Part shown: piece by piece, positions 26,130-35,962 of the stretch
Layout of the letters: each line of letters starts with the position of its first letter
Numbering within the stretch: position 1 is the first letter of the stretch
Source: Variovorax sp. 770b2
GTDB lineage: Bacteria > Pseudomonadota > Gammaproteobacteria > Burkholderiales > Burkholderiaceae_C
Assembly (NCBI RefSeq): GCF_900115685.1
Contig: NZ_FOXJ01000001.1
Location: 3,009,796 to 3,073,795, forward strand
Reading direction: 5' to 3'
Length of the DNA: 64,000 bases
Notes under the pieces: model-generated
Database searches by the model: none
Seen by the model: the letters and a program-made list of their open reading frames with translations, nothing else
What the model was told of the DNA's origin: nothing
Made by a program: the position numbers and the translations under genes

Positions 26130-28145
26130 ATGTTCTCGACCGCCTTCCTCGACCTCCCGCCCCTTGCGGGCGCCGCCGGCACGGTCCGGCTGCCGGGCTC
26201 CAAGAGCATCTCCAACCGCGTGCTGCTGCTGGCCGCGCTCGCGAGCGGCACCACCACGATCCACGACCTGCTCGATTCCGACGACACGCGCGTGATGCTC
26301 GACGCCCTGCGCGCGCTCGGCTGCGGCATCCAGCCCGCAGGCAGCACGCTGCAGATCACCGGCCTCGGCGGGCAGTTGAAGCCCAGCGAAACGCTGCTGC
26401 CGCTCTTCCTGGGCAACGCCGGTACCGCGATGCGCCCGCTGACGGCCGCGCTGTCGCTGCTCGGCGGCGAGTTCGAGCTGAGCGGCGTGCCGCGCATGCA
26501 CGAGCGGCCGATCGGCGACCTGGTCGATGCGCTCACCCAGCTCGACTGCAACATCGACTACCTCGGCAACCCGGGCTATCCGCCGCTGCGCATCCATCCG
26601 GTCGCTCATGACGACCTGGCGCTGGACGCACCGATCCGCGTGCGCGGCGACGTCTCCAGCCAGTTCCTCACGGCCCTGTTGTTGGCGCTGCCCCTTGCGG
26701 CGCGCAACGACATCGTGATCGAGGTGATCGGCGAGCTGATCTCCAAGCCCTACATCGAGATCACGCTGAACCTGCTCGCGCGCTTCGGCATCACGGTGCG
26801 GCGCGACGGCTGGGAGCGCTTCACCATTCCCGCCGGCAGCCGCTACAGCTCGCCGGGCGACATCCACGTCGAGGCGGACGCATCTTCCGCCAGCTATTTC
26901 ATCGCGCTGGGCGCCATTGCAACAGGCGCTGCAGGACAGCAGAACGGCATCCGGATCGAAGGCGTGGGCGCCGATTCAATCCAGGGCGACATCCGCTTCA
27001 TCGACGCCGCCCGGCAGATGGGCGCCCTGGTCGACAGCGGCCCGAACTGGCTCGAAGTGCGCCGTGGCGCCTGGCCGCTCCAGGCCATCGACCTGGATGC
27101 GAACCACATCCCCGACGCCGCGATGACGCTTGCCGTCATGGCGCTCTACGCCGACGGCCCGAGCACGCTGCGCAACATCGCCAGCTGGCGGGTCAAGGAA
27201 ACCGACCGCATCGACGCCATGGCCAACGAGCTGAAGAAGCTGGGCGCCACGGTCGAGACCGGCCCCGACTTCATTCGCGTGCATCCGCTCGCGCAGGCCG
27301 GTTGGCAGGCCGCGAGCATCCGCACGTACGACGACCATCGCGTGGCGATGTGCTTTTCGCTCGCGGCATTCAACCCGGCGGGGGTGCCGGTGCGCATCCT
27401 GGAGCCGCACTGCGTCGCCAAGACCTTCCCCGATTACTTCGAAACCCTGTTCTCGGTCGCCGAGGCCGCCGAGGTGCCGGTGATCTGCATCGACGGCCCG
27501 ACCGCCTCGGGCAAGGGCACGCTGGCGGCCGAAGTGGCGCGCCTGCTGGGCTACCACTACCTGGATTCGGGCTCGCTCTACCGCGTGACCGGCCTGGCCA
27601 TGCGCCGCGCCGGCTTCAGCGCCGACCGGCAGCACGAGGCGCGGATCGCGGCGCTGGCGGCGGAACTTCCGCTGGCGTTCACCGAAGGCAAGGTGATGCT
27701 GGACGACGAGGACGTGAGCGACGAAATCCGCACCGAAGCGGCCGGCATGGACGCCTCGCGCGTCTCCACGCTGCCTGCCGTGCGCGAGGCGCTCCTGGCC
27801 CTGCAGCAGCGCTTTCGCCAGCTCCCCGGCCTGGTCGCCGATGGCCGCGACATGGGTACCGTGATCTTCCCGAACGCCGCGCTCAAGGTCTTCCTCACGG
27901 CCAGCGCCGCCCAGAGGGCGGAACGGCGCCATAAGCAGTTGATTTCAAAGGGTATTTCGACTACACTCGACAGTCTTCGCTCCGACTTGGAAGCACGTGA
28001 CGCCCGGGACTCCTCCCGCAGCGTCGCCCCTTTGAAGCCGGCGCAGGATGCCCGCCACCTCGACAACTCCCAGCTGTCCATCGAGAAATCGATCGACCAG
28101 GTGTTGGACTGGTGGCAGCAAGTGCAGCCTTTCAAGTCCGCTTGA
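26130..28145 (+). CDS. aroA: Fused 3-phosphoshikimate 1-carboxyvinyltransferase and cytidylate kinase
   Basis: This 671-residue protein joins two complete enzymes. Residues 1-443 are EPSP synthase: [10 protein letters not shown] binds shikimate 3-phosphate, [13 protein letters not shown] (92-104) is the glyphosate-sensitive class I site, and WRVKETDRI and TYDDHRVAM are present. Residues from about 449 are cytidylate kinase, with P-loop GPTASGKGT (456-464), YLDSGSLYR and [12 protein letters not shown]. The linker is only a few residues. The fusion is in frame without any stop, and is known from Comamonadaceae. It makes the chorismate precursor and CDP from CMP. Its place before rpsA matches the usual cmk-rpsA order. 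Confidence 0.95.
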   Translation: MFSTAFLDLPPLAGAAGTVRLPGSKSISNRVLLLAALASGTTTIHDLLDSDDTRVMLDALRALGCGIQPAGSTLQITGLGGQLKPSETLLPLFLGNAGTAMRPLTAALSLLGGEFELSGVPRMHERPIGDLVDALTQLDCNIDYLGNPGYPPLRIHPVAHDDLALDAPIRVRGDVSSQFLTALLLALPLAARNDIVIEVIGELISKPYIEITLNLLARFGITVRRDGWERFTIPAGSRYSSPGDIHVEADASSASYFIALGAIATGAAGQQNGIRIEGVGADSIQGDIRFIDAARQMGALVDSGPNWLEVRRGAWPLQAIDLDANHIPDAAMTLAVMALYADGPSTLRNIASWRVKETDRIDAMANELKKLGATVETGPDFIRVHPLAQAGWQAASIRTYDDHRVAMCFSLAAFNPAGVPVRILEPHCVAKTFPDYFETLFSVAEAAEVPVICIDGPTASGKGTLAAEVARLLGYHYLDSGSLYRVTGLAMRRAGFSADRQHEARIAALAAELPLAFTEGKVMLDDEDVSDEIRTEAAGMDASRVSTLPAVREALLALQQRFRQLPGLVADGRDMGTVIFPNAALKVFLTASAAQRAERRHKQLISKGISTTLDSLRSDLEARDARDSSRSVAPLKPAQDARHLDNSQLSIEKSIDQVLDWWQQVQPFKSA

Positions 28146-28341
28146 AGGGCCCGCGCCAACCGGTTTTTCCGGGTGGCGCCTACCGCTCCAGCAGGCTCTT
28201 TTCGCGCGACAGCGCACCGGCCTTCTGGTTGTTCAACCAACCCGGGCTCACGCCCACAAAACCGCCGTCTCCAGACTCACAGCAGCCGCACGCAATTTCG
28301 CAAGAGCGCCTGCCAACCCTGCCTGACGGAAGGAACCATAA

Positions 28342-30030
28342 ATGTCTGAATCTTTTGCCGACCTATTCGAAGAGTCCCTGAAGCGTTCCGAAATGCGCAC
28401 CGGCGAGGTCATCACGGCCGAAGTCGTGCGCGTCGAACACAACCACGTCGTCGTCAACGCCGGTCTGAAGTCCGAAGCGTATGTGCCGATCGAGGAGTTC
28501 AAGAACGACAAGGGCGAGCTCGAAGTCCAGGCCGGCGATTTCGTTTCCGTTGCCATCGGCAGCGTTGAAAACGGCTACGGCGACACCATCCTCTCGCGCG
28601 ACACCGCCAAGCGTCTGGCTTCGTGGCTCGCCCTGGAGAAGGCCCTGGAATCGGGCGACTTCGTCACCGGCACCACCAGCGGCAAGGTCAAGGGCGGTCT
28701 CACCGTCCTGGTCAACGGCATCCGCGCATTCCTGCCGGGTTCGCTGATCGACACGCGTCCGATCAAGGACCTGACCCCGTACGAAAACAAGACCCTCGAA
28801 TTCAAGGTCATCAAGCTCGACCGCAAGCGCAACAACGTCGTGTTGTCGCGTCGTGCCGTGGTCGAAGCCAGCATGGGCGAAGAACGCGCCAAGCTGATGG
28901 AAACCCTGAAGGAAGGCGCTGTTGTCCGCGGCGTGGTCAAGAACATCACCGAATACGGTGCGTTCGTGGACCTCGGCGGCATCGACGGCCTGCTGCACAT
29001 CACCGACATGGCATGGCGCCGTGTTCGCCACCCGAGCGAAGTCGTTCAGGCCGGCCAGGAAATCACCGCCAAGATCCTCAAGTTCGACACCGAAAAGAAC
29101 CGTGTCTCGCTGGGTCTGAAGCAAATGGGTGACGACCCGTGGATGGGCGTTTCGCGCCGCTACCCGCAATCGACCCGCCTGTTCGGCAAGGTCACGAACA
29201 TTGCCGACTACGGCGCGTTCGTCGAACTCGAACCCGGCATCGAAGGCCTGGTGCACGTCTCCGAAATGGACTGGACCAACAAGAACATCGCTCCGAACAA
29301 GATCGTCTCGCTGGGCGACGAAGTCGAAGTCATGGTCCTGGAAATCGACGAAGACAAGCGCCGCATCAGCCTGGGCATGAAGCAGTGCAAGGCCAACCCG
29401 TGGCAAGAGTTCGCGCAAAACACCAAGCGCGGCGACCGCGTCAAGGGCCCGATCAAGTCGATCACCGACTTCGGCGTGTTCGTGGGTCTGGCTGCCGGCA
29501 TCGACGGCCTGGTGCACCTCTCGGACCTCTCGTGGAACGAAGCCGGCGAAACCGCCGTTCGCAACTACAAGAAGGGTCAGGAAGTCGAAGCGCTTGTGCT
29601 GGCTGTGGATGTCGATCGCGAACGCATCAGCCTGGGCATCAAGCAGCTCGACAGCGATCCGTTCACCACGTTCACCACCGTGAACGACAAGGGCCAGATC
29701 GTGACCGGCAAGGTCAAGACCGTGGACGCCCGCGGCGCTGAAATCGACCTGGGCGAAGACATCATCGGCTACCTGCGTGCTTCGGAAATCTCGCGCGACC
29801 GCGTCGAAGATGCCCGCAATGTGCTGAAGGAAGGCGACGAAGTCACCGCCATCGTCGTGAATGTGGATCGCAAGACCCGCAACATCCAGCTGTCCATCAA
29901 GCAGAAGGACATGGTCGACGAACAAGGCGCCATGGCCAACCTGAGCCAGCAGTCGGCACGCGAAAACGCGGGCACGACGAGCCTGGGCGCCCTGCTGCGC
30001 GCCAAGCTCGACAACAACGACAGCAAGTAA
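28342..30030 (+). CDS. rpsA: 30S ribosomal protein S1
   Basis: This 562-residue protein has six S1 RNA-binding repeats, with the typical spacing and the recurring pattern [41 protein letters not shown] and [22 protein letters not shown]1 brings mRNA to the small ribosomal subunit. The ATG has a clear ribosome binding site (AAGGAA). A 196-base leader separates it from the aroA/cmk gene; I see no certain promoter or structure in it. Codon use is strongly biased to C-ending codons, as for highly expressed genes. A strong terminator follows. Confidence 0.97.
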   Translation: MSESFADLFEESLKRSEMRTGEVITAEVVRVEHNHVVVNAGLKSEAYVPIEEFKNDKGELEVQAGDFVSVAIGSVENGYGDTILSRDTAKRLASWLALEKALESGDFVTGTTSGKVKGGLTVLVNGIRAFLPGSLIDTRPIKDLTPYENKTLEFKVIKLDRKRNNVVLSRRAVVEASMGEERAKLMETLKEGAVVRGVVKNITEYGAFVDLGGIDGLLHITDMAWRRVRHPSEVVQAGQEITAKILKFDTEKNRVSLGLKQMGDDPWMGVSRRYPQSTRLFGKVTNIADYGAFVELEPGIEGLVHVSEMDWTNKNIAPNKIVSLGDEVEVMVLEIDEDKRRISLGMKQCKANPWQEFAQNTKRGDRVKGPIKSITDFGVFVGLAAGIDGLVHLSDLSWNEAGETAVRNYKKGQEVEALVLAVDVDRERISLGIKQLDSDPFTTFTTVNDKGQIVTGKVKTVDARGAEIDLGEDIIGYLRASEISRDRVEDARNVLKEGDEVTAIVVNVDRKTRNIQLSIKQKDMVDEQGAMANLSQQSARENAGTTSLGALLRAKLDNNDSK

Positions 30031-30042
30031 GCTGAGTCCGAA

Positions 30043-30088
30043 GACAGAGCAGGCCAGGCTTCTAGCTTGGCCGCTCTGTCTTTTTTTT
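30043..30088 (+). terminator. Rho-independent terminator after rpsA
   Basis: The outer stem GACAGAGC/GCTCTGTC with an inner GGCCA/TGGCC helix is followed by eight T. It lies 12 bases after the rpsA stop and only 27 bases before ihfB, so ihfB depends on partial read-through or on a promoter that I cannot place. Confidence 0.9.
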
Positions 30089-30115
30089 CGTCCACGTTTT
30101 CTGCACTGGCCTCCC

Positions 30116-30439
30116 ATGACCCGCTCTGACCTCGTCGAAGAACTCGCAGCGCGCTTTGCGCAACTCACGCACCGCGATGCCGAATACGCCGTCAAGACCA
30201 TCCTGGACGCGATGAGCGACGCGCTGGTGCGGGGGCATCGCATCGAGATCCGCGGGTTCGGCAGCTTCTCGGTCAACCGGCGTCCGCCGCGTATCGGGCG
30301 CAATCCGCGTTCGGGCGAGAGCGTGCAGATCCCTGAAAAGCGGGTGCCGCACTTCAAGCCGGGCAAGGCCTTGCGCGAGGCCGTCGACGCGAAGACGGCC
30401 GAGCTCGATGCCAAGGAAGCCAAGGGCCGACTCAAGTGA
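30116..30439 (+). CDS. ihfB: Integration host factor subunit beta
   Basis: This 107-residue protein is a DNA-bending HU/IHF family member. It has the beta-subunit start [14 protein letters not shown], the conserved [25 protein letters not shown]-binding arm and the FKPGKALRE ending. It pairs with IHF alpha, encoded elsewhere. The order rpsA-ihfB-lapA-lapB is conserved in proteobacteria. IHF often assists sigma-54 promoters, as at NtrC-controlled genes. Confidence 0.96.
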   Translation: MTRSDLVEELAARFAQLTHRDAEYAVKTILDAMSDALVRGHRIEIRGFGSFSVNRRPPRIGRNPRSGESVQIPEKRVPHFKPGKALREAVDAKTAELDAKEAKGRLK

Positions 30440-30473
30440 CAATCGGACCCGGCTCTTTCAAGAGGGCCGCTGC

Positions 30474-30555
30474 GCACGGCCGCCCGAAGCAGCCGGCCCG
30501 CCCCCGGTAGGGGGTTGGCGAAGCGACACGAAGTGCGCGCAGCCTGGGGGCGAGC
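30474..30555 (+). repeat. Intergenic C/G-rich repeat, copy 1
   Basis: The element begins GCACGGCCGCCCGAAG, has a small hairpin GCCCCC-GGT-AGGGGG-type core, then GACACGAAGTGCGCGC and ends CCTGGGGGCGAG. Related copies in the same direction lie at 39264 and 41825. It occupies the ihfB-lapA gap. Confidence 0.8.
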
Positions 30556-30582
30556 AATAATCCACCGGCAACGGGAATGGCT

Positions 30583-30921
30583 ATGAAATACCTCCTGTGG
30601 CTGCTCAAGGCAGCCATTTTTTTTACGCTCTTCGCCTTCGCGCTGAACAACCAGCACGACACGACCGTCTATTTCTTCTTCGGCACCCACTGGCGCGCAC
30701 CGCTGGTGCTCGTCGTGCTCGCGGCCTTCGCAGGCGGGCTCGTGGTGGGCGCGCTCGGCATGCTGCCGGGCTGGTGGAAACACCGCGCCGCCGCTGCAGC
30801 CCAGGGGCCTTCGGGGTTCGAAGCCACATCCACAACAACAATGGCGGCAACGGCCGTGCCTGTTCCGGCACCGTCCATCTCCGCCACCGACCTCCCGGCC
30901 GTACGTCAACATGGACTTTGA
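30583..30921 (+). CDS. lapA: LapA family membrane protein (DUF1049)
   Basis: This protein of about 112 residues has two transmembrane segments: residues 4-22 (LLWLLKAAIFFTLFAFAL) and about 38-60 (PLVLVVLAAFAGGLVVGALGML). Between them lies the family signature NNQHDTTVYFFFG. The C-terminal tail is rich in Ala, Thr and Pro. LapA works with LapB at the inner membrane in control of lipopolysaccharide assembly. The ATG at 30583 is preferred because GGGAA lies 5 bases before it; an ATG 6 bases earlier sits too near that site. The end overlaps lapB by 11 bases. Confidence 0.85.
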   Translation: MKYLLWLLKAAIFFTLFAFALNNQHDTTVYFFFGTHWRAPLVLVVLAAFAGGLVVGALGMLPGWWKHRAAAAAQGPSGFEATSTTTMAATAVPVPAPSISATDLPAVRQHGL

Positions 30922-32080
30922 TCCCAGCTGGCTGCTGATCAGCCTGCCCGTCGCCTTCGTGCTCGGGTGGCTCGCATCGCGCTTCGACATCCGCCAGCTC
31001 AAGCTCGAAAACAGGCAGGCCCCCAAGGCCTACTTCCGCGGCCTGAACTTCCTGCTCAACGAGCAGCAGGACCAGGCCATCGATGCCTTCATCGAGGCCG
31101 TGCAGAACGACCCCGACACGCAGGAGCTGCACTTCGCGCTCGGCAACCTGTTCCGCCGCCGCGGCGAATACCAGCGCGCGGTACGCGTGCACGAGCACCT
31201 GCTCGGCCGCGGCGACCTGAGCCGCACCGACCGCGAGCGCGCCCAGCACGCGCTGGCGCAGGACTTCCTGCGCGCGGGCCTCCTCGACCGCGCCGAAGCC
31301 GCGCTGCAGAAGCTGGAAGGCACGCGCTACGAAAACGAGGCGCGCCTCTCGCTGCTCGCCATCTACGAGCGCTCGCGCGAATGGGCCCAGGCGGCCGACG
31401 TGGCGCAGAAGCTGGACGAGTCCGACCAGGCCAGCTACGCCACGCGCCGCGCGCACCACCTCTGCGAGCAGGCCACCGAGCGCGTGGCGGCCGGCGAGCT
31501 GCCCGCGGCGGCCAAGCTGCTCGCGCAAGCCGTCGAGTTGGCCCCGCAGGCACCGCGCCCGGCCATCGACACTGCCAACCTGCAGCTGCGCAACGGCGAT
31601 GCCGCCGCGGCCTTCGACACGCTCGTGGCGCTGAGCGACACCGCGCCCCTCGCACTGCCGCTCTACGCGGCCGCGCTGCAACAGGCGGCCGTGGCCGCGC
31701 ACCGCGAAGCCGACGCGCTCGCGCTGCTGCAGCGGCGCTACGTGGAATCGCCGTCGATCGACGTGCTCGAGGCGATGATCGCGCTCGGCGGCACCCCCAG
31801 CGCCACCGTGGACGCGCCCGAGCCCGCGCCGCGCGACGGCTACATCGCCCACCTCGCGCACCAGCCCTCGCTGGTCGCGGCATCGCGCTGGCTCGCAGGC
31901 GAGAAGTTCGAGCACGAGCAGTTCCATCCGCAGGTGCAGCGCGCGCTCGACCAGGCCACCCGGCCGCTCATGCGCTATCGCTGCGCGGCCTGCGGCTTCG
32001 AGGCGCACCAGTACTTCTGGCACTGCCCCGGCTGCCAGGCCTGGGACAGCTATCCGCCGCGCCGCGTCGAAGAACTCTGA
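30911..32080 (+). CDS. lapB: Lipopolysaccharide assembly protein LapB
   Basis: This 389-residue protein has an N-terminal membrane anchor (WLLISLPVAFVLGWLASRFD), then tetratricopeptide repeats on the cytoplasmic side (starting AYFRGLNFLLNEQQDQAIDAFIEA). A C-terminal rubredoxin-like metal site follows, with YRCAACGF and WHCPGCQAW. In E. coli, LapB adjusts LpxC breakdown by FtsH and so sets lipopolysaccharide levels. The length and all parts are normal for the family. The ATG lies within the lapA 3' end. Confidence 0.93.
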   Translation: MDFDPSWLLISLPVAFVLGWLASRFDIRQLKLENRQAPKAYFRGLNFLLNEQQDQAIDAFIEAVQNDPDTQELHFALGNLFRRRGEYQRAVRVHEHLLGRGDLSRTDRERAQHALAQDFLRAGLLDRAEAALQKLEGTRYENEARLSLLAIYERSREWAQAADVAQKLDESDQASYATRRAHHLCEQATERVAAGELPAAAKLLAQAVELAPQAPRPAIDTANLQLRNGDAAAAFDTLVALSDTAPLALPLYAAALQQAAVAAHREADALALLQRRYVESPSIDVLEAMIALGGTPSATVDAPEPAPRDGYIAHLAHQPSLVAASRWLAGEKFEHEQFHPQVQRALDQATRPLMRYRCAACGFEAHQYFWHCPGCQAWDSYPPRRVEEL

Positions 32081-32220
32081 GCAAGGTTCCGACCACGTTT
32101 CGGAACAATAGTCACCGGGGCGGCGACCTCGTCAACGCCCCTTTCCCTGACCTCGTTGAACGCCGGCCGACGCTTTTGTCGGCTGTCAGCCATACCAACA
32201 AATCAGGGAGTTTTTCAATC

Positions 32221-32541
32221 ATGTTCAAGAAGATCCTGGCCCTCTCGGCCATGCTGTTCGCGGTCGCTTCGTTCGCAGCGGTCGATGTCAACAAGGGAAC
32301 CGAAGCCGAACTCGACGGCCTCAACGGCGTCGGCCCCGCAATGTCCAAGCGCATCCTCGATGCGCGCAAGCAGGGCGAATTCAAGGACTGGCCCGATCTC
32401 ATGCAACGGGTCAAAGGCGTGAAGGAGAAGAAGGCCCAGAAGCTCTCGGCCGAAGGCCTCACGGTGAACGGCCAGGCCTTCGGCGGTGCGGCACCCGCCG
32501 CGGCGAAGGACGCGAAGGCCTCCAAGGCTGCCAAGCCCTGA
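32221..32541 (+). CDS. ComEA-like helix-hairpin-helix protein
   Basis: This 106-residue protein has a signal peptide (MFKKILALSAMLFAVASFA) and a double helix-hairpin-helix with VDVNKGTEAELDGLNGVGPAMSKRILDARKQGEFKDWPDLMQRVKGV. The tail is rich in Ala and Lys. Relatives are periplasmic DNA-binding proteins used in DNA uptake (ComEA), but many betaproteobacteria carry such short proteins without known competence. No other competence gene lies nearby. It is followed by a terminator. Confidence 0.88.
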   Translation: MFKKILALSAMLFAVASFAAVDVNKGTEAELDGLNGVGPAMSKRILDARKQGEFKDWPDLMQRVKGVKEKKAQKLSAEGLTVNGQAFGGAAPAAAKDAKASKAAKP

Positions 32542-32563
32542 CCCACCCGCATCGATGCAACGC

Positions 32564-32587
32564 AAAGCCGCCTTCGGGCGGCTTTTT
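32564..32587 (+). terminator. Rho-independent terminator after the ComEA-like gene
   Basis: The stem AAAGCCGCC/GGCGGCTTT with a TTCG tetraloop is followed by more T. It lies 22 bases after the stop codon. Confidence 0.9.
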
Positions 32588-32684
32588 CGTGCCTGCACCA
32601 AGGCAGGGAAATGCCTCAGAGATGGCCCGGAATTTGCACGTATGCTCATTTTCGTTTTCACTTTCATACGTTCCGGAGCGCTCC

Positions 32685-33653
32685 ATGAATCACAAGTTCG
32701 GCATTGCCCTCGCTGGCCTGACCCTCGGCGCCGCAGCCTTCGCGCAGACCAAGTGGGACCTGCCCACCGCCTACCCCGCGACCAACTTCCACACGGAGAA
32801 CATCACCCAGTTCGCGAGCGATGTCGACAAGGGCAGCGGCGGCAAGCTCAAGATCACGGTGCACGCCAACGCGTCGCTCTTCAAGGCGCCCGAAATCAAG
32901 CGTGCGGTGCAAGGCGGACAGGCGCAACTCGGCGAAATCCTCTTGGTGAACTACCAGAACGAGTGGCAGATGTTCGGTGCCGACGGCATTCCGTTCCTGG
33001 CCGACAGCTACGACGCCGCCTGGAAGCTCTACCAGGCGCAAAAGCCGGTACTCGAAAAAAAGCTGGCCGAGCAAGGCATCCAGTTGCTCTACACGGTGGC
33101 ATGGCCGCCGCAGGGCATCTTCGTGAAGAAGGAGATCGCCTCCGCCGCCGACCTGAAGGGCGTGAAGTGGCGCGCTTACAGCCCCGCCACCGCGCGCATC
33201 GGCGAACTCGTCGGTGCGCAGCCCGTCACCGTGCAGCAGGCCGAGTTGTCGCAGGCCATGGCCACCGGCGTGATCGAGTCGTACATGTCCTCGGGCTCCA
33301 CCGGCTACGACACCAAGACCTATGAGTACATCAAGAACTTCTACGACACCCAGGCGTGGCTTCCGAAAAACGCGGTGCTCATGAACAAGAAGGCCTTCGA
33401 CGCACTCGACAAGCCCACGCAGGACGCGGTGCTCAAGGCCGCGGCGGACGCGGAGAAGCGCGGATGGGACCTTTCCAAGAAGAAGAACATCGAGTACCTG
33501 GACCTGCTCAAGAAGAACGGCATGACGGTGCACGTGCCCTCGGCGCAACTCAAGGCCGACATGAAGAAGGTCGGCGAAACCATGATCAAGGAGTGGACCG
33601 AGAAGGCCGGTGCCGAGGGCCAGGCCGTCGTCGACGCCTACAGGAAGATGTGA
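32685..33653 (+). CDS. TRAP transporter substrate-binding protein (DctP type)
   Basis: From the ATG at 32685 the protein has 322 residues with a short signal peptide (MNHKFGIALAGLTLGAAAFA). It shows the DctP family pattern: NFHTENITQFASDVDKGSGGKLKITVH, the RAYSPATARIGELVGAQPV ligand region and YMSSGSTGYDTKTYEYIKNFYD. A longer frame starting upstream would bury the signal, so the later start is chosen. It binds an organic acid in the periplasm and hands it to the DctQM permease encoded next. The ligand is not predictable with certainty. Confidence 0.92.
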   Translation: MNHKFGIALAGLTLGAAAFAQTKWDLPTAYPATNFHTENITQFASDVDKGSGGKLKITVHANASLFKAPEIKRAVQGGQAQLGEILLVNYQNEWQMFGADGIPFLADSYDAAWKLYQAQKPVLEKKLAEQGIQLLYTVAWPPQGIFVKKEIASAADLKGVKWRAYSPATARIGELVGAQPVTVQQAELSQAMATGVIESYMSSGSTGYDTKTYEYIKNFYDTQAWLPKNAVLMNKKAFDALDKPTQDAVLKAAADAEKRGWDLSKKKNIEYLDLLKKNGMTVHVPSAQLKADMKKVGETMIKEWTEKAGAEGQAVVDAYRKM

Positions 33654-33671
33654 GGCGGACGCGAGCACCCG

Positions 33672-34181
33672 ATGCGCAAGACGCTTGATCTTCTCTACAT
33701 GGGCGCTGCCGCACTGGCGGCGCTTTTCATGATCGGCCTGCTGGTGATGGTTCTGCTGTCCATCCTCGGCCGCCAGCTGCACTTCAACATTCCCGGCATC
33801 GACGCCTACGCAGGCTACCTGATGGCCGGCGCGGGCTTCCTGGCGCTCGCGCACACGCTCAAGCGCGGCGAGCACATCCGCGTGACGCTGGTGCTGCAGC
33901 ACCTGTCGCCCGCGGCGCAGCGCTGGCTCGAGCGCTGGGCCATGGGCGCCGCGACGCTGCTCGCGCTGCTCTTTGCCTGGTACAGCGTGCGGCTGGTCTG
34001 GCAATCGCTCGATTACCACGACATTTCCACTGGCAACGACGCCACGCCGCTATGGATGCCCCAGCTGTCGATGGCACTGGGCACCATCGTCTTCGCCGTC
34101 GCTTCGCTGGACGAGTTCGTGATCGAGTGGCGCGGCCGCCCCGCCAAGCCGGTCGAGACGGAGGCGCTTCGCCATGAGTGA
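33672..34181 (+). CDS. TRAP transporter small permease (DctQ type)
   Basis: This 169-residue protein has four hydrophobic segments, beginning LDLLYMGAAALAALFMIGLLVMVLLSILGRQL. The region IPGIDAYAGYLMAGAGFLALAHTLKRGEHIRV is typical of DctQ. It serves as the small membrane partner of the DctM carrier. It follows the binding protein gene by 18 bases and overlaps dctM by 8 bases. Confidence 0.9.
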   Translation: MRKTLDLLYMGAAALAALFMIGLLVMVLLSILGRQLHFNIPGIDAYAGYLMAGAGFLALAHTLKRGEHIRVTLVLQHLSPAAQRWLERWAMGAATLLALLFAWYSVRLVWQSLDYHDISTGNDATPLWMPQLSMALGTIVFAVASLDEFVIEWRGRPAKPVETEALRHE

Positions 34182-35475
34182 CATCGCCGTTGCAGGCCTC
34201 CTGATCGCCGCGCTGTTCCTCATCCTGGGCAGCGGCGTCTGGATCGGCCTCACGCTCTCGGGCGTGGCATGGATCGCCATGCAGATCTTCTCGTCCCGCC
34301 CGGCCGGGGACGCCATGGCCGTGACCATCTGGGGCTCTGCCTCGAGCTGGACGCTGACGGCGCTGCCGCTGTTCGTGTGGATGGGCGAGATCCTGTTTCG
34401 TACACGGCTCTCGCAGGACATGTTCAAGGGCCTCTCGCCCTGGATGCAAAGCCTGCCGGGCCGGCTGCTGCACACCAACGTGGTGGGCTGCGCGGTGTTC
34501 GCCGCGGTGTCCGGCTCCAGTGCGGCCACCTGCGCCACCATCGGCAAGATGAGCCTGCCCGAACTCAAGCGCCGCGGCTACCCCGACGACATGGTCATCG
34601 GCACGCTGGCAGGCGCCGGCACGCTCGGCCTCCTGATCCCGCCCTCGATCATCATGATCGTCTACGGCGTGAGCGCGGACGTGTCGATCGCGCGGCTCTT
34701 CATCGCGGGCATCATCCCGGGCATCCTGCTCGCGCTGCTGTTCTCGGGCTACATCGTGTTCTGGGCGCTGCGCCATCCCGACCGCGTGCCGCCGGCCGAC
34801 GCGAAGCTGCCGTTCATGGAGAAGCTGAAGGCCTCGATGTCGCTGATCCCCGTGGCGCTGCTGATCCTGTCGGTGCTCGGCTCCATCTACGCGGGCATCG
34901 CCACGGCCACGGAGGCCGCGGCCGTCGGCGTGGTCGGCGCGATGGTCATCTCGGGTGCGCAAGGCTCGCTCACATGGCGCAGCTTCAAGGAAGCGGTGCT
35001 CGGCGCCACGCGGCTGTACTGCATGATGGCGCTGATCCTGGCGGGCGCGGCCTTCCTCACGCTGGCCATGGGCTACATCGGCCTGCCGCGGCACCTGGCC
35101 GAATGGATCGGCTCGCTCGGCCTGTCGAAGTTCCAGCTGATCGTGATGCTCGCCGCCTTCTACGTCGTGCTGGGCTGTTTCCTCGACGGCATCTCGATGG
35201 TGGTGCTGACCATGGGCGTCATCATGCCGACGGTCACCGCCGCGGGCATCGATCCGGTCTGGTTCGGCATCTTCGTCGTGCTGGTGGTCGAGATGGCGCA
35301 GATCACGCCGCCGGTGGGCTTCAACCTGTTCGTGCTGCAGGGCATGACGGGCAAGGACCTGCTCTACATCGCGCGCGTGACACTGCCGATGTTCTTCCTG
35401 ATGGTGGCGGCGGTGCTGATCATCTACTTCGTGCCGCAGCTGGTGACCTGGCTGCCGCAGCAGATGGCACCCTGA
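34174..35475 (+). CDS. TRAP transporter large permease (DctM type)
   Basis: This 433-residue membrane protein has about twelve hydrophobic segments and the DctM hallmarks SGSSAATCATIGKMSLPELKRRGYP, GTLGLLIPPSIIMIVYG and QITPPVGFNLFVLQGM. It carries the substrate across the cytoplasmic membrane driven by a sodium or proton gradient. Together with the two preceding genes it forms a complete TRAP system. Confidence 0.93.
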   Translation: MSDIAVAGLLIAALFLILGSGVWIGLTLSGVAWIAMQIFSSRPAGDAMAVTIWGSASSWTLTALPLFVWMGEILFRTRLSQDMFKGLSPWMQSLPGRLLHTNVVGCAVFAAVSGSSAATCATIGKMSLPELKRRGYPDDMVIGTLAGAGTLGLLIPPSIIMIVYGVSADVSIARLFIAGIIPGILLALLFSGYIVFWALRHPDRVPPADAKLPFMEKLKASMSLIPVALLILSVLGSIYAGIATATEAAAVGVVGAMVISGAQGSLTWRSFKEAVLGATRLYCMMALILAGAAFLTLAMGYIGLPRHLAEWIGSLGLSKFQLIVMLAAFYVVLGCFLDGISMVVLTMGVIMPTVTAAGIDPVWFGIFVVLVVEMAQITPPVGFNLFVLQGMTGKDLLYIARVTLPMFFLMVAAVLIIYFVPQLVTWLPQQMAP

Positions 35476-35506
35476 AACGGTGCGCCAGCGCGCTGACAAT
35501 CACCGC

Positions 35507-35884
35507 ATGCTTCTTCCGATTCTTGCGATCTGCGTCGGCGCCTCGATCGGCGCTCTGGCCCGCTGGGGCCTGGCCCTCTGGTTCGGCGTCGGGGGCCTCA
35601 TGCCATGGGGCACGCTGGCGGCCAACCTGATCGGCGGCTATCTCATCGGCATCGCCATCGCTGCCTTCCAGCTGCTGCCCGACCTGGACCCGGTCTGGCG
35701 GCTCGCGCTGGTGACCGGCTTCCTCGGGGGCCTCACCACTTTCTCGAGCTTCTCGGCCGAGGTCACGACCATGCTGCTGGAGGGCAGGCTCGGCGTGGCC
35801 ATGGTCACGGCCGCGGCCCACCTGGGCGGCTCGCTCTTTTTCACCTGGCTAGGCATCCGCACGGTTCAGGCCTTCTCGGCCTGA
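35507..35884 (+). CDS. crcB: Fluoride ion channel CrcB
   Basis: This 125-residue protein has four hydrophobic segments and the Fluc/CrcB signatures GASIGALARWGL, GTLAANLIGGYLIG and GFLGGLTTFSSFSAE. As a dual-topology dimer it lets fluoride leave the cell. The ATG at 35507 gives the normal N-terminus. The gap before it is only 31 bases, so there is no room for a fluoride riboswitch; none of its conserved features is seen. Confidence 0.94.
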   Translation: MLLPILAICVGASIGALARWGLALWFGVGGLMPWGTLAANLIGGYLIGIAIAAFQLLPDLDPVWRLALVTGFLGGLTTFSSFSAEVTTMLLEGRLGVAMVTAAAHLGGSLFFTWLGIRTVQAFSA

Positions 35885-35962
35885 ACGTCGCACGAAAACT
35901 GCCTTATGTCCTGCGGTTATAGATAGGCCCCTTCAAGGGGTCGATCGATAGAATTGACCCCA

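Noticed and set aside
35475..35507. Possible fluoride riboswitch before crcB
   Set aside because: The gap is only about 30 bases and none of the conserved riboswitch features is present.
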